Notes: generated by a model from the sequence alone, not told the origin. Shown: positions 27,325-37,468, counted from the first letter of the stretch. The stretch is DNA of 64,000 nt from Sulfurospirillum sp. (GCA_016744795.1 JADGDR010000009.1:33397-97396); one strand, 5' to 3'. Translations and numbers: made by a program.

Positions 27325-29301
27325 GTGGAAGATAAGTTAATGTTACAAAAGCAAGCTGATACTATTAGATTTTTATGTGCTGATATGGTTCAACAAGCAA
27401 ATAGTGGACACCCTGGTGCTCCTATGGGATTGGCAGATATAGTTACTGTTTTATCTCGTCATATAAATCATAACCCAAAAGATACAAAGTGGTTAAATAG
27501 AGATAGATTGGTTTTTAGTGGTGGTCATGCTTCATCTTTAGTTTATTCTTTCTTACATCTAAGTGGATATGATTTAAGTTTAGAAGATTTAAAAGAGTTT
27601 AGACAACTAGGAAGTAAAACTCCTGGGCACCCTGAGTATGGAGATGTTCCAGGTGTTGAAGTAACAACAGGACCACTCGGGCAAGGAGTCACAAATGCAG
27701 TTGGTTTTGCAATGGCTGCAAAATATGCAGGTAATATTCTAAATAGTGATAAAGTTAATGTAATTGACCATAAAGTTTACTGCTTGTGTGGTGATGGTGA
27801 TTTACAAGAAGGTATTAGTTATGAAGCGTGTGCATTTGCAGGACATTTAAATCTTGATAATTTAGTAGTTATATATGATTCTAATGAGATAACTATAGAA
27901 GGAAGTACCAATATAGCTTGGAGTGAAAATGTAAAACAAAGGTTTGAAGCACAAGGTTGGCAGGTAGCTAGAATTGATGGACATAATTTTGATGAGATAA
28001 ATGAAGTATTAGAAAATTCAAAAAGTCAAACTAAACCTTTAATGATTATAGCAGACACTACTATAGCAAAAGGCGCTTGTGAAAAAGAGGGAAGCCATCA
28101 TGCCCATGGTGCTCCTTTAGGTGATGATGAGATTGCAAATTCTAAGAAAAAGGCTGGATTCGATCCACAAAAGAAATTTTATATTTCTGAAGATGTAAAA
28201 TCTAGATTTGAATGTGCAATTGAAAAAGGTGATTTATCACAGTCTAAGTGGAATAAAATAGTTAAAAACGAGCTTAATGAAGAACAAAGTACTCTTTTAG
28301 ATAACCTTTTAAACCCAAGTATAGAAAAGATTGCATATCCAACTTATAAAGATGGGAGTGGCGTAGCAACTCGTGATAGTAATGGTCAGATTTTAAATGC
28401 AATAGCAAAAGCAATTCCAGGGTTCATGGGTGGAAGTGCCGATTTAGGACCATCAAATAAGAGTGAGTTAAAAGGTATGGGTAATTTTCCTAATGGAAGA
28501 AATATACACTTTGGAATTCGTGAACACTCTATGGCTGCCATCACTAATGCATTTGCTCTTTATGGTCTTTTTATTCCTTTTTCTGCTACATTTTTTATCT
28601 TTAGTGATTATTTAAAACCAGCAGCAAGATTAAGTGCTTTAATGAGTCTTAAAAACTTTTATGTTTGGACACATGATAGTATTGGAGTAGGTGAAGATGG
28701 ACCAACTCATCAACCAATTGAGCAGTTAAGTCAATATAGAGCTTTACCAAATTTTTATACATATCGTCCAGCAGATGCTAACGAGAATGTAAAATCTTGG
28801 AAAAAAGCACTTAGCATGAATGCTCCAGCATCTTTTGTATGTTCTCGTCAAAAGCTTACTGTTTTAAAAGATGATAGAGCAATAGGTGATGTTGAGAATG
28901 GTGGTTATTTACTTACTAAAAGAGATAATGCAACTGTAACTTTAATGGCAAGCGGTAGTGAAGTTTATCCATGCCTTAAAGCAGCGTGTACATTAGAAAA
29001 ACTTGGAATCCAAACAAATATTGTAAGTGTTCCTTGTTTTGACTTACTTATAGAGCAAGATAAACATTATATAGATTCAATCATAGATCCAAAGACAAAA
29101 GTTCTTGCAGTTGAGGCAGGAGCTGGTGTAGAATGGTATAGATTTGCTGATGATGTTATTTGTATGACTCGTTTTGGTGCAAGTAGTCCAGCTGATAAAT
29201 TATTTAAAAAGTTTGGCTTCACTGAGGAAAATATAACAAAAAAAGCTTGTGAACTAGTTGGAATAGAGTATAAAAGTGCTGTAAGTTGTAAAGAATCATG
29301 A
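27325..29301 (+). CDS. tkt: Transketolase
   Basis: Transfers two-carbon units in the pentose-phosphate or Calvin pathways using thiamine diphosphate. 658 residues, full length. The ThDP-binding motif begins 'CGDGDLQEGISYEA', and the pyrimidine-binding domain contains 'FGIREHSMAAITNA'. GTG at 27325 is taken as the start because AAAGGA lies 7 nt upstream; ATG at 27340 is the alternative. The stop overlaps gph by 4 bp. Confidence 0.96.
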   Translation: MEDKLMLQKQADTIRFLCADMVQQANSGHPGAPMGLADIVTVLSRHINHNPKDTKWLNRDRLVFSGGHASSLVYSFLHLSGYDLSLEDLKEFRQLGSKTPGHPEYGDVPGVEVTTGPLGQGVTNAVGFAMAAKYAGNILNSDKVNVIDHKVYCLCGDGDLQEGISYEACAFAGHLNLDNLVVIYDSNEITIEGSTNIAWSENVKQRFEAQGWQVARIDGHNFDEINEVLENSKSQTKPLMIIADTTIAKGACEKEGSHHAHGAPLGDDEIANSKKKAGFDPQKKFYISEDVKSRFECAIEKGDLSQSKWNKIVKNELNEEQSTLLDNLLNPSIEKIAYPTYKDGSGVATRDSNGQILNAIAKAIPGFMGGSADLGPSNKSELKGMGNFPNGRNIHFGIREHSMAAITNAFALYGLFIPFSATFFIFSDYLKPAARLSALMSLKNFYVWTHDSIGVGEDGPTHQPIEQLSQYRALPNFYTYRPADANENVKSWKKALSMNAPASFVCSRQKLTVLKDDRAIGDVENGGYLLTKRDNATVTLMASGSEVYPCLKAACTLEKLGIQTNIVSVPCFDLLIEQDKHYIDSIIDPKTKVLAVEAGAGVEWYRFADDVICMTRFGASSPADKLFKKFGFTEENITKKACELVGIEYKSAVSCKES

Positions 29302-29954
29302 TTAAAGCAGTAATTTTTGATTTGGATGGAACCTTACTTGATACTCTTGAAGATATTGCAATAAGCAGTAATTTTGTTTTAGAACATTACAATAAAAGTC
29401 CTCTACCTGTTGAGGATTACAATTTATTGGTTGGTCAGGGAGCAGCTCAATTATTTATTGATCTTCTTCCAGAATTAACTCAAGAAGAGCAGAAAAATGC
29501 ATTCTCTCTTTTTGAAAAACATTATGCAAAACAGTTTGATAAAAATACTAAAATTTATGAAGGTATAAGTCAAGTTCTTACATTTTTTCAAGTAAAAGAA
29601 ATCAAAATGGCAGTACTTTCTAACAAACCAAATGCTTTTGTTTTAAAGTGTGTTATGAAATATCTAAGAGATTGGAAATTTGATGCAATTTATGGAACAA
29701 GAGAAGGTGTTGAGAGAAAACCTAGTAAAGAGGGTGTCCAAGAAATACTTAAAGAGTTAAATATAGATGCAAATGAAAGTATTTTTGTTGGTGATACTAA
29801 AGTAGATATGTTAACAGCTAAAAATGCAAATGTAGATTCTATTGGTGTACTATGGGGTTTTCGTGAAAAAAAAGAGTTAGAAGATCATGGTGCAAAGTAT
29901 ATAGTAGAAGATCCAAAAGAAATTGTAAAATTAGTAGATAGTTTAAACAAATAA
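29298..29954 (+). CDS. gph: HAD-family phosphatase, phosphoglycolate phosphatase-like
   Basis: 218 residues with HAD motif I 'FDLDGTLLDT' (nucleophile Asp8, acid/base Asp10), motif II 'VLSNKP', the Lys of motif III, and motif IV 'FVGDTKVDM'. The helical cap and length fit phosphoglycolate phosphatase, but HAD substrates cannot be fixed by sequence alone. The 4-bp overlap with tkt shows operon membership. Confidence 0.82.
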   Translation: MIKAVIFDLDGTLLDTLEDIAISSNFVLEHYNKSPLPVEDYNLLVGQGAAQLFIDLLPELTQEEQKNAFSLFEKHYAKQFDKNTKIYEGISQVLTFFQVKEIKMAVLSNKPNAFVLKCVMKYLRDWKFDAIYGTREGVERKPSKEGVQEILKELNIDANESIFVGDTKVDMLTAKNANVDSIGVLWGFREKKELEDHGAKYIVEDPKEIVKLVDSLNK

Positions 29955-29996
29955 TTATAATATCAAGAAGAATTCATATTAAAATAAAGGCAAAAT

Positions 29997-30788
29997 TTGG
30001 ATAGTATACAGATAATAATTTTAAGTCTTATTCAAGGCTTTACAGAGTTTTTACCAATTTCAAGTTCAGCTCACCTTATTCTTGCTCCAAAGATTTTTGG
30101 CTGGCAAGATCAAGGTTTGGCTTTTGATGTTGCCTTACATGTAGGTACACTAATCGCTGTTTTATGTTATTTTAAATCCGAGATAGTAACTATACTAAAA
30201 GATCTTTTAGAAAGTATTAAGATAAAAGAAAGTGTAGGTGAAAGCACCTTAGGTTGGGCGGTTTTAATAGGAACTATTCCTGTTGGGCTTGCTGGTCTTA
30301 GTTTTGATAATTACATTGGCGATACTTTAAGAACACCACAAGTAATAGCTGCGACAACTTTAATATTTGGTTTAGCTTTGTTTTTTGCGGATAGAAAAGC
30401 AGGTATAAAAAGTGAAACAGCTATAACTATTAAAGTTGCTATTTTGATTGGAATGGCTCAAGCTATAGCTTTGATTCCTGGAACTTCTCGTTCAGGCATA
30501 ACTATGACAGCTGCATTACTTTTAGGTTTTAGTAGGGTTGCCTCAGCTAGGTTCTCTTTTTTGCTTTCTATCCCTGTTATAGTATTAGCTGGTGGTTTAG
30601 AAATAGTAAAACTTATAGAAAGTGAAACAGTTGTTATTTGGAGTGAATTATTTTTAGGTGTAGCTTTATCTGCAATTAGTGCTTATATCTGTATATATTT
30701 TTTCTTAAGATTTATCTCAAAATCTTCAATGTTCCCATTTGTGATATATAGACTCTTTTTAGGTTTAATTTTGCTTTGTGTTTTCTAA
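29997..30788 (+). CDS. uppP: Undecaprenyl-diphosphatase
   Basis: Recycles undecaprenyl diphosphate to the monophosphate lipid carrier. 263 residues with about eight membrane helices and both signatures, 'GFTEFLPISSSAHL' and 'PGTSRSGITM'. The start is TTG at 29997 with AAAGG 7 nt upstream; it gives the family-typical N-terminus 'MDSIQIIILSLIQG'. Confidence 0.95.
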   Translation: MDSIQIIILSLIQGFTEFLPISSSAHLILAPKIFGWQDQGLAFDVALHVGTLIAVLCYFKSEIVTILKDLLESIKIKESVGESTLGWAVLIGTIPVGLAGLSFDNYIGDTLRTPQVIAATTLIFGLALFFADRKAGIKSETAITIKVAILIGMAQAIALIPGTSRSGITMTAALLLGFSRVASARFSFLLSIPVIVLAGGLEIVKLIESETVVIWSELFLGVALSAISAYICIYFFLRFISKSSMFPFVIYRLFLGLILLCVF

Positions 30789-30791
30789 CAC

Positions 30792-31286
30792 ATGATAACT
30801 AAAAAAATAAGGCTTATATTTGCACTTATTACTTTAGTAGCATTGTCCTTTTTAGTTCGAAATTTGTATATTTCTTATAGCTTTAATAATAATCCTATAT
30901 CCAAGGAGGATAAAAAAGAGATTATACGTGAAGAACAAAGGGTTTTGAAAAATATGCAAAAAAATTTAGGGTTTGAATATAAAGTACCGATTATCATAAC
31001 AGATAAAATTCCAGGAAAGATTTATGGGTTTACTTCATTGGATGATGATGGAAATATAAAAATATATCTCAATAAAAAAATTATGAGAGAGAGTATGGAT
31101 TATATACTTTCTAATGTCATTGCTCATGAATATGCCCATGCATTGCTTTTTAAAAGTGGAGATTATAAAATAGACAAAGATGGACACTCTTTGTTGTGGC
31201 AAAATACTTGTGTAAAATTAGGAGGCAAAAAATGTCAAAAGTATGTTGATTCGCATGATGTCATCATGGGTAAGTTACCTTTTTAA
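30792..31286 (+). CDS. Membrane-anchored SprT-like zinc metalloprotein
   Basis: 164 residues with one N-terminal membrane helix (about 7-26). The zinc motif is His112-Glu113-x2-His116 ('AHEYAHA'). A likely third ligand is His132 in 'DGHSLLWQNTCVKLGG', the pattern of SprT/WLM-type gluzincins. SprT proteins are usually soluble, so the membrane anchor is unusual. It lies 3 bp after uppP. The substrate is unknown. Confidence 0.65.
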   Translation: MITKKIRLIFALITLVALSFLVRNLYISYSFNNNPISKEDKKEIIREEQRVLKNMQKNLGFEYKVPIIITDKIPGKIYGFTSLDDDGNIKIYLNKKIMRESMDYILSNVIAHEYAHALLFKSGDYKIDKDGHSLLWQNTCVKLGGKKCQKYVDSHDVIMGKLPF

Positions 31287-31299
31287 TTTTGTTTAGCTT

Positions 31300-32019
31300 A
31301 TGATAAATTGTGTTAAAACTGATTTATATGAGCTTAATATATTTAATAATATAGAAAGAAATTGTAAACTTCATTTTCATAATAATATTTGTATTTGCAT
31401 AGTTAAAAAAGGCGAAATGGTATTTTTTCATGATGGGGAAGAAATTATTTTATCTCCAAATAAAATAATTGTTTTTAATGTAAATCAGCCACATAAATTA
31501 AAACGGTATAAAAATGTATTAGAGTATCATATACTTCATATCAATGAAAATGAAGTTTTATTACCAAAAATTATACAAAATACCTCTACTTATGAAGATT
31601 TTATTTCCTTTAGTCAAAGAGCATTAAAAAATAAAAAAAGTAATTTTGTCGAAAATTTTTTAAAAACATATAAAATAGATAGAAAAGAAGTAGAAGTAAA
31701 TAAAAACCTCGAAATGATAAAAAATTTTATAGATGTGAATATAGATAAAAATATTCCTCTTAAGGATATGGCAAAAAAAGCGAATCTAAATCAAAGTTAT
31801 CTTTCGAGGAGTTTTAAAAATAGATATGGTTTATCTCCACATAATTATGTATTAAATGAAAGAGTAAATAGATCTAAAAATCTTCTTGAAGAAGGCCTTG
31901 ATATATCGCAAATAGCATTGGATCTTGGTTTTTATGACCAAGCTCATTTTTATAAAGCATTTAAAAATTCATTTTTAATAACCCCAAACGAGTATAAAAA
32001 TATAAAAAAGTATAGGTAA
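31300..32019 (+). CDS. AraC-family transcriptional regulator
   Basis: 239 residues. The N-terminal cupin-like sensor domain (about 10-105, 'HFHNNICICIVKKG') is followed by a C-terminal AraC double helix-turn-helix (about 140-237), ending with the signature 'LDLGFYDQAHFYKAFKNSF'. It lies 67 bp upstream of the aminotransferase-RidA pair on the same strand and is the obvious candidate regulator of that pair. Its base composition is more AT-rich than its neighbours. Confidence 0.9.
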   Translation: MINCVKTDLYELNIFNNIERNCKLHFHNNICICIVKKGEMVFFHDGEEIILSPNKIIVFNVNQPHKLKRYKNVLEYHILHINENEVLLPKIIQNTSTYEDFISFSQRALKNKKSNFVENFLKTYKIDRKEVEVNKNLEMIKNFIDVNIDKNIPLKDMAKKANLNQSYLSRSFKNRYGLSPHNYVLNERVNRSKNLLEEGLDISQIALDLGFYDQAHFYKAFKNSFLITPNEYKNIKKYR

Positions 32020-32086
32020 AAATCGTACAATATATAATTTTCAAAATAAGTTATTATTTTATTAAGTAAAATACAAGGAAAATAAT

Positions 32087-33301
32087 ATGATAACGTTAGA
32101 TGAAAGATTTAAAGCCTTAGAGGCAGAAAATGCACCTGGTCAGGAACTTCGTCGAGATGTAGGTGATTTGAATACAATTATGCGTGGAGATAGACTAAAG
32201 GGGGCTTCTGTTGATTTCTCTCATGGTGATGTAGATGCTTTTCCACCAACACCAGGAGCAGTAGAAAGATGGATAAAAGGATATAACTTAGGTGGTCAAC
32301 AAGCTTATACACAATACAGAGGAGCAGCAAAAATACTAAAAGGATTGGCAGATAGATTAGGGGTATTTACTCAATCTTCAATTTCATCAGATAAAGAGTT
32401 GATCATAACTCCAGGCACACAAGGTGCACTATTTTTAGCACTTGGCTCTACGGTTGAGCCAGGAGAAAAAGTGGCAGTAATTGAACCAGATTATTTTGCA
32501 AATCGTAAACTTGTTAGGTACTTTGGCGGCTTACTAGTACCTATACCTTTAAATTATCAAGACAGACAATTTAAGAGTGGTCCAAATCTTAAAATTTTAG
32601 AAGATGCCTTTAAAAAAGGTACAAAAATTCTTGTATTTTCGACACCAAATAATCCTACGGGCTTAGTTTATTCTAAAGATACAATCAATAATATTTCAGA
32701 ACTTAGTGTAAAATATAATGTAACAGTTATTGTAGATCAACTCTATTCAAGATTACTTTATAGTGGTGAAACATATACACACCTTTGTGCTTGCAAAATT
32801 GTACCTGATAATATCATAACTATCATGGGTCCATCTAAAACAGAATCTCTTAGTGGATTTCGCCTTGGAATAGCTTTTGGTACTGCTACTCTTATTGAAA
32901 GAATGGAACGGCTACAAGCAATAGTTTCATTAAGAGCAGCAGGGTATAATCAAGCAGTACTAGAAGATTGGTTGCAAGAGCCAACAGTTTGGATGGAAGA
33001 ACGTATTAGAGCTCATGAAGCAATAAGAGATGATTTACTTGTTATATTCAGATCTAATGGGTTATTGACTGCAACTCCTCAAGCAGGTAGTTACCTTTTC
33101 CCACAGTTACCACCCTTGGATATTGACTTAAAATTATTTGTGCAGTTACTTCGATATCAAGCTGGTGTTACTGTTACATCAGGGTCAGAATTTGGACCAA
33201 CAACAAGAAATAGTATTCGCCTTAATTTTTCACAAGACCATGATAAAGCTATTTTTGCTACAAAAAGGATAGTTGAAATGGTTAAGAGGTATCGCAAATG
33301 A
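32087..33301 (+). CDS. Class I/II PLP-dependent aminotransferase
   Basis: 404 residues of aminotransferase fold type I. 'FSTPNNPTGLVY' is the conserved NPTG loop, 'VIVDQLYSRLLY' the cofactor-ring Asp/Tyr region and 'GPSKTESLSGFRLG' the PLP lysine region with the following Arg. The substrate is unknown. The 4-bp overlap with the RidA gene suggests that the enzyme releases reactive enamine or imine intermediates that RidA clears. Confidence 0.88.
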   Translation: MITLDERFKALEAENAPGQELRRDVGDLNTIMRGDRLKGASVDFSHGDVDAFPPTPGAVERWIKGYNLGGQQAYTQYRGAAKILKGLADRLGVFTQSSISSDKELIITPGTQGALFLALGSTVEPGEKVAVIEPDYFANRKLVRYFGGLLVPIPLNYQDRQFKSGPNLKILEDAFKKGTKILVFSTPNNPTGLVYSKDTINNISELSVKYNVTVIVDQLYSRLLYSGETYTHLCACKIVPDNIITIMGPSKTESLSGFRLGIAFGTATLIERMERLQAIVSLRAAGYNQAVLEDWLQEPTVWMEERIRAHEAIRDDLLVIFRSNGLLTATPQAGSYLFPQLPPLDIDLKLFVQLLRYQAGVTVTSGSEFGPTTRNSIRLNFSQDHDKAIFATKRIVEMVKRYRK

Positions 33302-33735
33302 ATCAACATATTATGCAACCTATTCCACAAGGTCAATATCTTCCTGCTATTAGGCATGATAATTTAATTTATACTTCAGGAATGACACCAAGAAGAGATG
33401 GAAAACTTATATACTCAGGAAAAATAAAAGAGACTAGTTCAGTTGAAATTTATCGTGATGCAGTGCAATTGGCAACTAAAAATGCAATTCTATCAGTTCA
33501 GGGTTGTTTAAAAAAAAATGAAAGAATTTCTGTTATCCTTCAATTAACAGTTTATCTAAATACAGAAGAGGATTTTAGTAAACACTCAAAAGTAGCAGAC
33601 TATGCATCTGCTTTATTGATAAATGAGTTAGGAATCACTAGTATTGGAAGTCGTATTGCAATTGGAGTAGCCACTTTACCATCAAATGCATTAGTTGAAA
33701 TAGCATTAGTTAGTTCGGTGGCTAAACGTTTTTAA
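33298..33735 (+). CDS. RidA-family (YjgF/YER057c/UK114) enamine/imine deaminase
   Basis: 145 residues. The C-terminal motif 'GSRIAIGVATLPSNALVEIAL' in its parts keeps the Arg that binds the substrate carboxylate and the family Pro and Glu. It hydrolyses reactive enamines or imines formed by PLP enzymes. It is coupled to the aminotransferase by ATGA overlap. It converges with the gene at 33746, with only 10 bp between stops. Confidence 0.88.
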   Translation: MNQHIMQPIPQGQYLPAIRHDNLIYTSGMTPRRDGKLIYSGKIKETSSVEIYRDAVQLATKNAILSVQGCLKKNERISVILQLTVYLNTEEDFSKHSKVADYASALLINELGITSIGSRIAIGVATLPSNALVEIALVSSVAKRF

Positions 33736-33745
33736 GTTCTTAATC

Positions 33746-35437
33746 TTATGAATCTAATTTAGTATGCAAATATCTGTTTACATCACTATATACAAATCCA
33801 TTTTTATCTACAAATTGTAGATTTTCTTTTTTCAATTCTTTGTGAGTTTTTACTCCTATGACAGCTAAAACTGTTTTGAGACCTTTAAGTAGGTTATTGT
33901 GGTAATTTGCTATTTTATTAGAGTTTTTTACAACTAAATAAGCACTTCTTTTCTTAGCATCTTGAGTAGCTAGCCCAACAGGACAATGTCTTCCTCCTGC
34001 ACCTGAACATTCACGAGCACGGATGCATCCAGCACTCATCATAAAACCCCTAGCAATACCAATCATGTCAGCACCCAATGAAAGAGCTATAGCCATATCA
34101 TCAGGAGTTAGTATTTTTCCACTTGCTAAAATTTTGACTTCATCACGAACTCCATACTCTTCGAGTATATCATTGACTATAAAAAGTGCATCTTTTATAG
34201 GAAGTCCTATTCTGTCCATGAGCTCTAGTGGAGCAGTGGCACTTCCTCCATCTCCTCCATCAAGTGAGATAAAATCAGGTATTCCATCTAGTTTCTTCTC
34301 TTTTCTTAGCTTCATTTCTTGAGCAATCTCTTCAATGTTACTTTTATCAGAAATTACTATTTTAAAACCTACTGGTTTGTTTGAAAGTTTTTGTATTTTT
34401 GCGACAAAATCAAACAGTTCTTTTGTTGTTTTTCCATATGGAAATCTATTTGGAGAGAATATATCTTTATGCGGCTCAAGCCCTCTATAATATGCAATTG
34501 CAGGAGTAACTTTTTCAGCTATAAGTTTACCACCAGTCTGTTTTGCACCTTGGGCAATTTTAATCTCGGTCATGCGACAAAAGCTCATCACTTTTTTGTA
34601 TTTATCGTCATTGAAGTTTCCATCTTTATCTCTACACCCATAAAAACCAGAACTTACTTGGTAAATTATATCGGGCATATCTTCTGGCACTTCTTTTGGA
34701 AAAAGTTTAAAAGGAAGTTCCCAGTTTGGTCTAAAAAATATGAGAGAGTTTATATCTATAACATAAGTATCGCAATGTTCTTTTGTAAGAAGCATTCCAC
34801 GAAGAATTTTTAAGGCAACTGCACGGTTAAATAGTTTGACTATTAGCATATAGATAGTTCTATTCAGACCAGTGATTGGAATATTTTCCATATATTCATC
34901 ACCACCATGATTTGAATGAGTTACAAAAAAGTTTGATGTTAGACTTCCTTCTCCTGTGTTTATAGGAAAGTTTGCTTTGTGTGCTCCTAAAACAAAAGCA
35001 CGGGTTCCTTCAGGAGATATAGCTCCTTCACTCATTGGTGCTCTGTAAATAATAGAGTTTGTTACAAAAGGATATTTTCTTTTTTTACCTATGGTTATGC
35101 TAAAGTCATTTTCTACTTCGTCATCATTTAAAACACTATTGGTATGTTTTATAAGGAACTTTGGAAGAGGTTGAGGCTGCCCTGGGGAAAATGAGATGAA
35201 ATTTGACCTATCTGAGCTAGCATTGTAGACCCAATCTATCTTATCTCTAGATTCGTAAAAATCTTCGTTGGCAAAGTATTGACGAAATGGCTCTCTTACT
35301 GCTTCAAAGAAGAATCGCATTCTACCTATGATAGGATAGTTTATAAGTAGTTGATGTTTCCTTTGTACGTATTTGTCATGTATGAACCAAACAATAAAAA
35401 ACACAACAATAATTTCAATGGGTATCCAAAAATCCAT
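33746..35437 (-). CDS. Membrane-anchored FMN-binding glutamate-synthase-family protein
   Basis: 563 residues: one N-terminal membrane helix (about 3-22) and then the FMN/Fe-S domain of the glutamate synthase large subunit. The flavin region is 'SLDGGDGGSATAPLELMD', and the Fe-S cysteine pattern is in 'ECSGAGGRHCPVGLATQD'. It lacks the glutaminase and central domains of GltB, so it is not a complete glutamate synthase. Such short forms are common in diverse bacteria and their reaction is not settled. It is monocistronic and convergent with RidA. Confidence 0.85.
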   Translation of the reverse strand: MDFWIPIEIIVVFFIVWFIHDKYVQRKHQLLINYPIIGRMRFFFEAVREPFRQYFANEDFYESRDKIDWVYNASSDRSNFISFSPGQPQPLPKFLIKHTNSVLNDDEVENDFSITIGKKRKYPFVTNSIIYRAPMSEGAISPEGTRAFVLGAHKANFPINTGEGSLTSNFFVTHSNHGGDEYMENIPITGLNRTIYMLIVKLFNRAVALKILRGMLLTKEHCDTYVIDINSLIFFRPNWELPFKLFPKEVPEDMPDIIYQVSSGFYGCRDKDGNFNDDKYKKVMSFCRMTEIKIAQGAKQTGGKLIAEKVTPAIAYYRGLEPHKDIFSPNRFPYGKTTKELFDFVAKIQKLSNKPVGFKIVISDKSNIEEIAQEMKLRKEKKLDGIPDFISLDGGDGGSATAPLELMDRIGLPIKDALFIVNDILEEYGVRDEVKILASGKILTPDDMAIALSLGADMIGIARGFMMSAGCIRARECSGAGGRHCPVGLATQDAKKRSAYLVVKNSNKIANYHNNLLKGLKTVLAVIGVKTHKELKKENLQFVDKNGFVYSDVNRYLHTKLDS

Positions 35438-35543
35438 CTTAATCTCCTTTTTTAAATATTATATGTAAATATTAGCACAAATTTAGATAAAGTAACCACA
35501 AAAATGCTAAACTAATACTCAAAACCAATGAATAGGTTGTAAA

Positions 35544-36185
35544 ATGGACAAACTAACGAATAGATACACTATAGTTGAAGAGATTATGAACGCAACTACT
35601 CATGGTTTTGGGATTTTACTTAGTATTGTTGGCTTAGTCGTTTTGGTTGCTTTTGCTTCGCTTAATGGTTCAGCAATGCTTATTGCAAGTTGTGCAGTAT
35701 TTGGAGGAACTTTGATTTTTGCGTATACTTCATCAACATTGTATCATGCAATAACAAATGAAAAAGCAAAACAAATATTTCGTCAGTTTGATCATGCTGC
35801 TATATATCTTTTAATAGCAGGGACTTATACTCCTGTTTTGTTATTATTGAAACCATCTCTGGGTTGGACAATTTTTTTTATAATCTGGACAACAGCTATA
35901 ATCGGAGTGATTTTAAAGTTTATTTTTCCCAATAAATTAAAAAAACTTTCCGTAGTTTTGTATCTTGTTATGGGTTGGTTTATTGTTGTTATTGTAAAAG
36001 AGCTTATGATAAATATGGATAGTGCAGGTCTTGTTCTTATGCTTGTAGGAGGGCTTTTTTATTCTGTTGGAGTTATTTTTTATATATGGAAATCACTCCC
36101 ATATAATCACACTATATGGCATCTTTTTGTTCTTTTCGGAAGTATTTCTCATTATTTTATGGTACTTTTTTATGTTATACCTTGA
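35544..36185 (+). CDS. Hemolysin III / TrhA (PAQR) family membrane protein
   Basis: 213 residues with seven predicted membrane helices. The family metal-site elements are visible: 'EIMNATTHGFGI', 'SSTLYHA' with 'FRQFDHAAIYLLIAGTYTP', and the C-terminal 'HTIWHLFVLFGSISHYF'. Members regulate membrane-lipid state; haemolysis is a historical name. Confidence 0.9.
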   Translation: MDKLTNRYTIVEEIMNATTHGFGILLSIVGLVVLVAFASLNGSAMLIASCAVFGGTLIFAYTSSTLYHAITNEKAKQIFRQFDHAAIYLLIAGTYTPVLLLLKPSLGWTIFFIIWTTAIIGVILKFIFPNKLKKLSVVLYLVMGWFIVVIVKELMINMDSAGLVLMLVGGLFYSVGVIFYIWKSLPYNHTIWHLFVLFGSISHYFMVLFYVIP

Positions 36186-36243
36186 AAGTGTTTTTATTTT
36201 TTCGATATACTCTATAGGTGAATTTTATAAAAAGAGGTAAAAC

Positions 36244-37449
36244 ATGCAAAAAGAAAGTTTAGTAAGTAGGTATGCTAAGGGTAATTTAGTTGTGCAGATT
36301 CTTGTAGGTATTATTCTAGGAGTAATTGTTGCAACACTTTCTACCGAATTAGCTGAGGCAGTTTCTGTTTTAGGTGTACTTTTTGTAGGAGCATTAAAAG
36401 CTATTGCACCTATATTGGTTTTTGTATTAGTTGCAACGGCAATTGCAACAAAAGAAGTAGGTGTTGAAACCAACATCAAGCCTATAATACAACTTTATTT
36501 GATTGGCACATTTTTAGCAGCTCTTACAGCTGTAATTGTAAGTTTTCTATTTCCTGTAGATTTAGTTTTAATGAATGCAGCAAATATTAATATTACTCCA
36601 CCTGACAGCGTAATAAGTGTACTTAAGGGTGTTTTATTTAATATGGTAGATAACCCTGTAAATGCTTTAGCAACAGGAAATTTTATAGGTATTTTAGTTT
36701 GGGCAATTGCTATTGGTGTCGCTATGCATTATAGTTCAGATGAAACAAAAAATGTATTTTTTGATGTTTCTGCTGGAGTTACAAAAATAGTTAAATTTAT
36801 AATAAGACTTGCTCCTTTTGGTATTTTTGGGCTTGTAGCAAATACATTTGCAAAAACTGGTTTTGAATCTCTCTTAGGTTATGGAAAACTACTTGTAGTA
36901 CTTGTTGGAACAATGCTTTTTATTGCTTTTGTAATTAATCCCATTATAGTTTTTTTCAAAACAAGAAAAAATCCTTATCCTTTGATTTTTACCTGTGTTA
37001 AAGAGAGTGGAATAACAGCATTTTTTACAAGAAGTTCAGCTGCAAATATTCCCGTGAATTTAAATTTATGTAAAAAATTAAATCTTCATGAAGATACATA
37101 TTCAGTTTCAATTCCTTTAGGAGCTACAACAAATATGGCAGGAGCCGCTGTTACTATTACAGTCTTAACTTTGGCTGCAGTTCATACTTTGGGCATGAGT
37201 GTAGATATTCCAACGGCTTTATTATTGAGTTTAGTTTCAGCTTTAGCAGCGTGTGGTGCTAGTGGAGTTGCTGGAGGTTCTTTACTTTTAATTCCTTTAG
37301 CTTGTAGCTTATTTGGAATTAGTAATGATATTGCTCTTCAAGTAGTTGCAATTGGATTTATAATTGGAGTTGTTCAAGATTCTATGGAAACTGCGTTAAA
37401 TAGTTCAACTGACGTTATATTTACGGCAGCTTGTCATAAAGAAGGTTAG
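36244..37449 (+). CDS. sstT: Serine/threonine:sodium symporter SstT
   Basis: 401 residues of the dicarboxylate/amino acid:cation symporter fold. The two re-entrant loop regions are recognisable: '[14 protein letters not shown]' and '[18 protein letters not shown]'. Near the C-terminus is '[17 protein letters not shown]', typical of SstT. Substrate assignment rests on family resemblance. A hairpin overlapping the stop codon follows. Confidence 0.9.
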   Translation: MQKESLVSRYAKGNLVVQILVGIILGVIVATLSTELAEAVSVLGVLFVGALKAIAPILVFVLVATAIATKEVGVETNIKPIIQLYLIGTFLAALTAVIVSFLFPVDLVLMNAANINITPPDSVISVLKGVLFNMVDNPVNALATGNFIGILVWAIAIGVAMHYSSDETKNVFFDVSAGVTKIVKFIIRLAPFGIFGLVANTFAKTGFESLLGYGKLLVVLVGTMLFIAFVINPIIVFFKTRKNPYPLIFTCVKESGITAFFTRSSAANIPVNLNLCKKLNLHEDTYSVSIPLGATTNMAGAAVTITVLTLAAVHTLGMSVDIPTALLLSLVSALAACGASGVAGGSLLLIPLACSLFGISNDIALQVVAIGFIIGVVQDSMETALNSSTDVIFTAACHKEG

Positions 37450-37468
37450 GGGTAAATCCCCTAGCCTT
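37442..37468 (+). terminator. Terminator hairpin overlapping the sstT stop
   Basis: An 11-bp stem (AAGGTTAGGGG/CCCCTAGCCTT, one G-U) with loop TAAAT. The sstT stop TAG lies in the 5' arm. The following sequence AACATTAATTGTTTTT is only partly T-rich. Confidence 0.6.
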
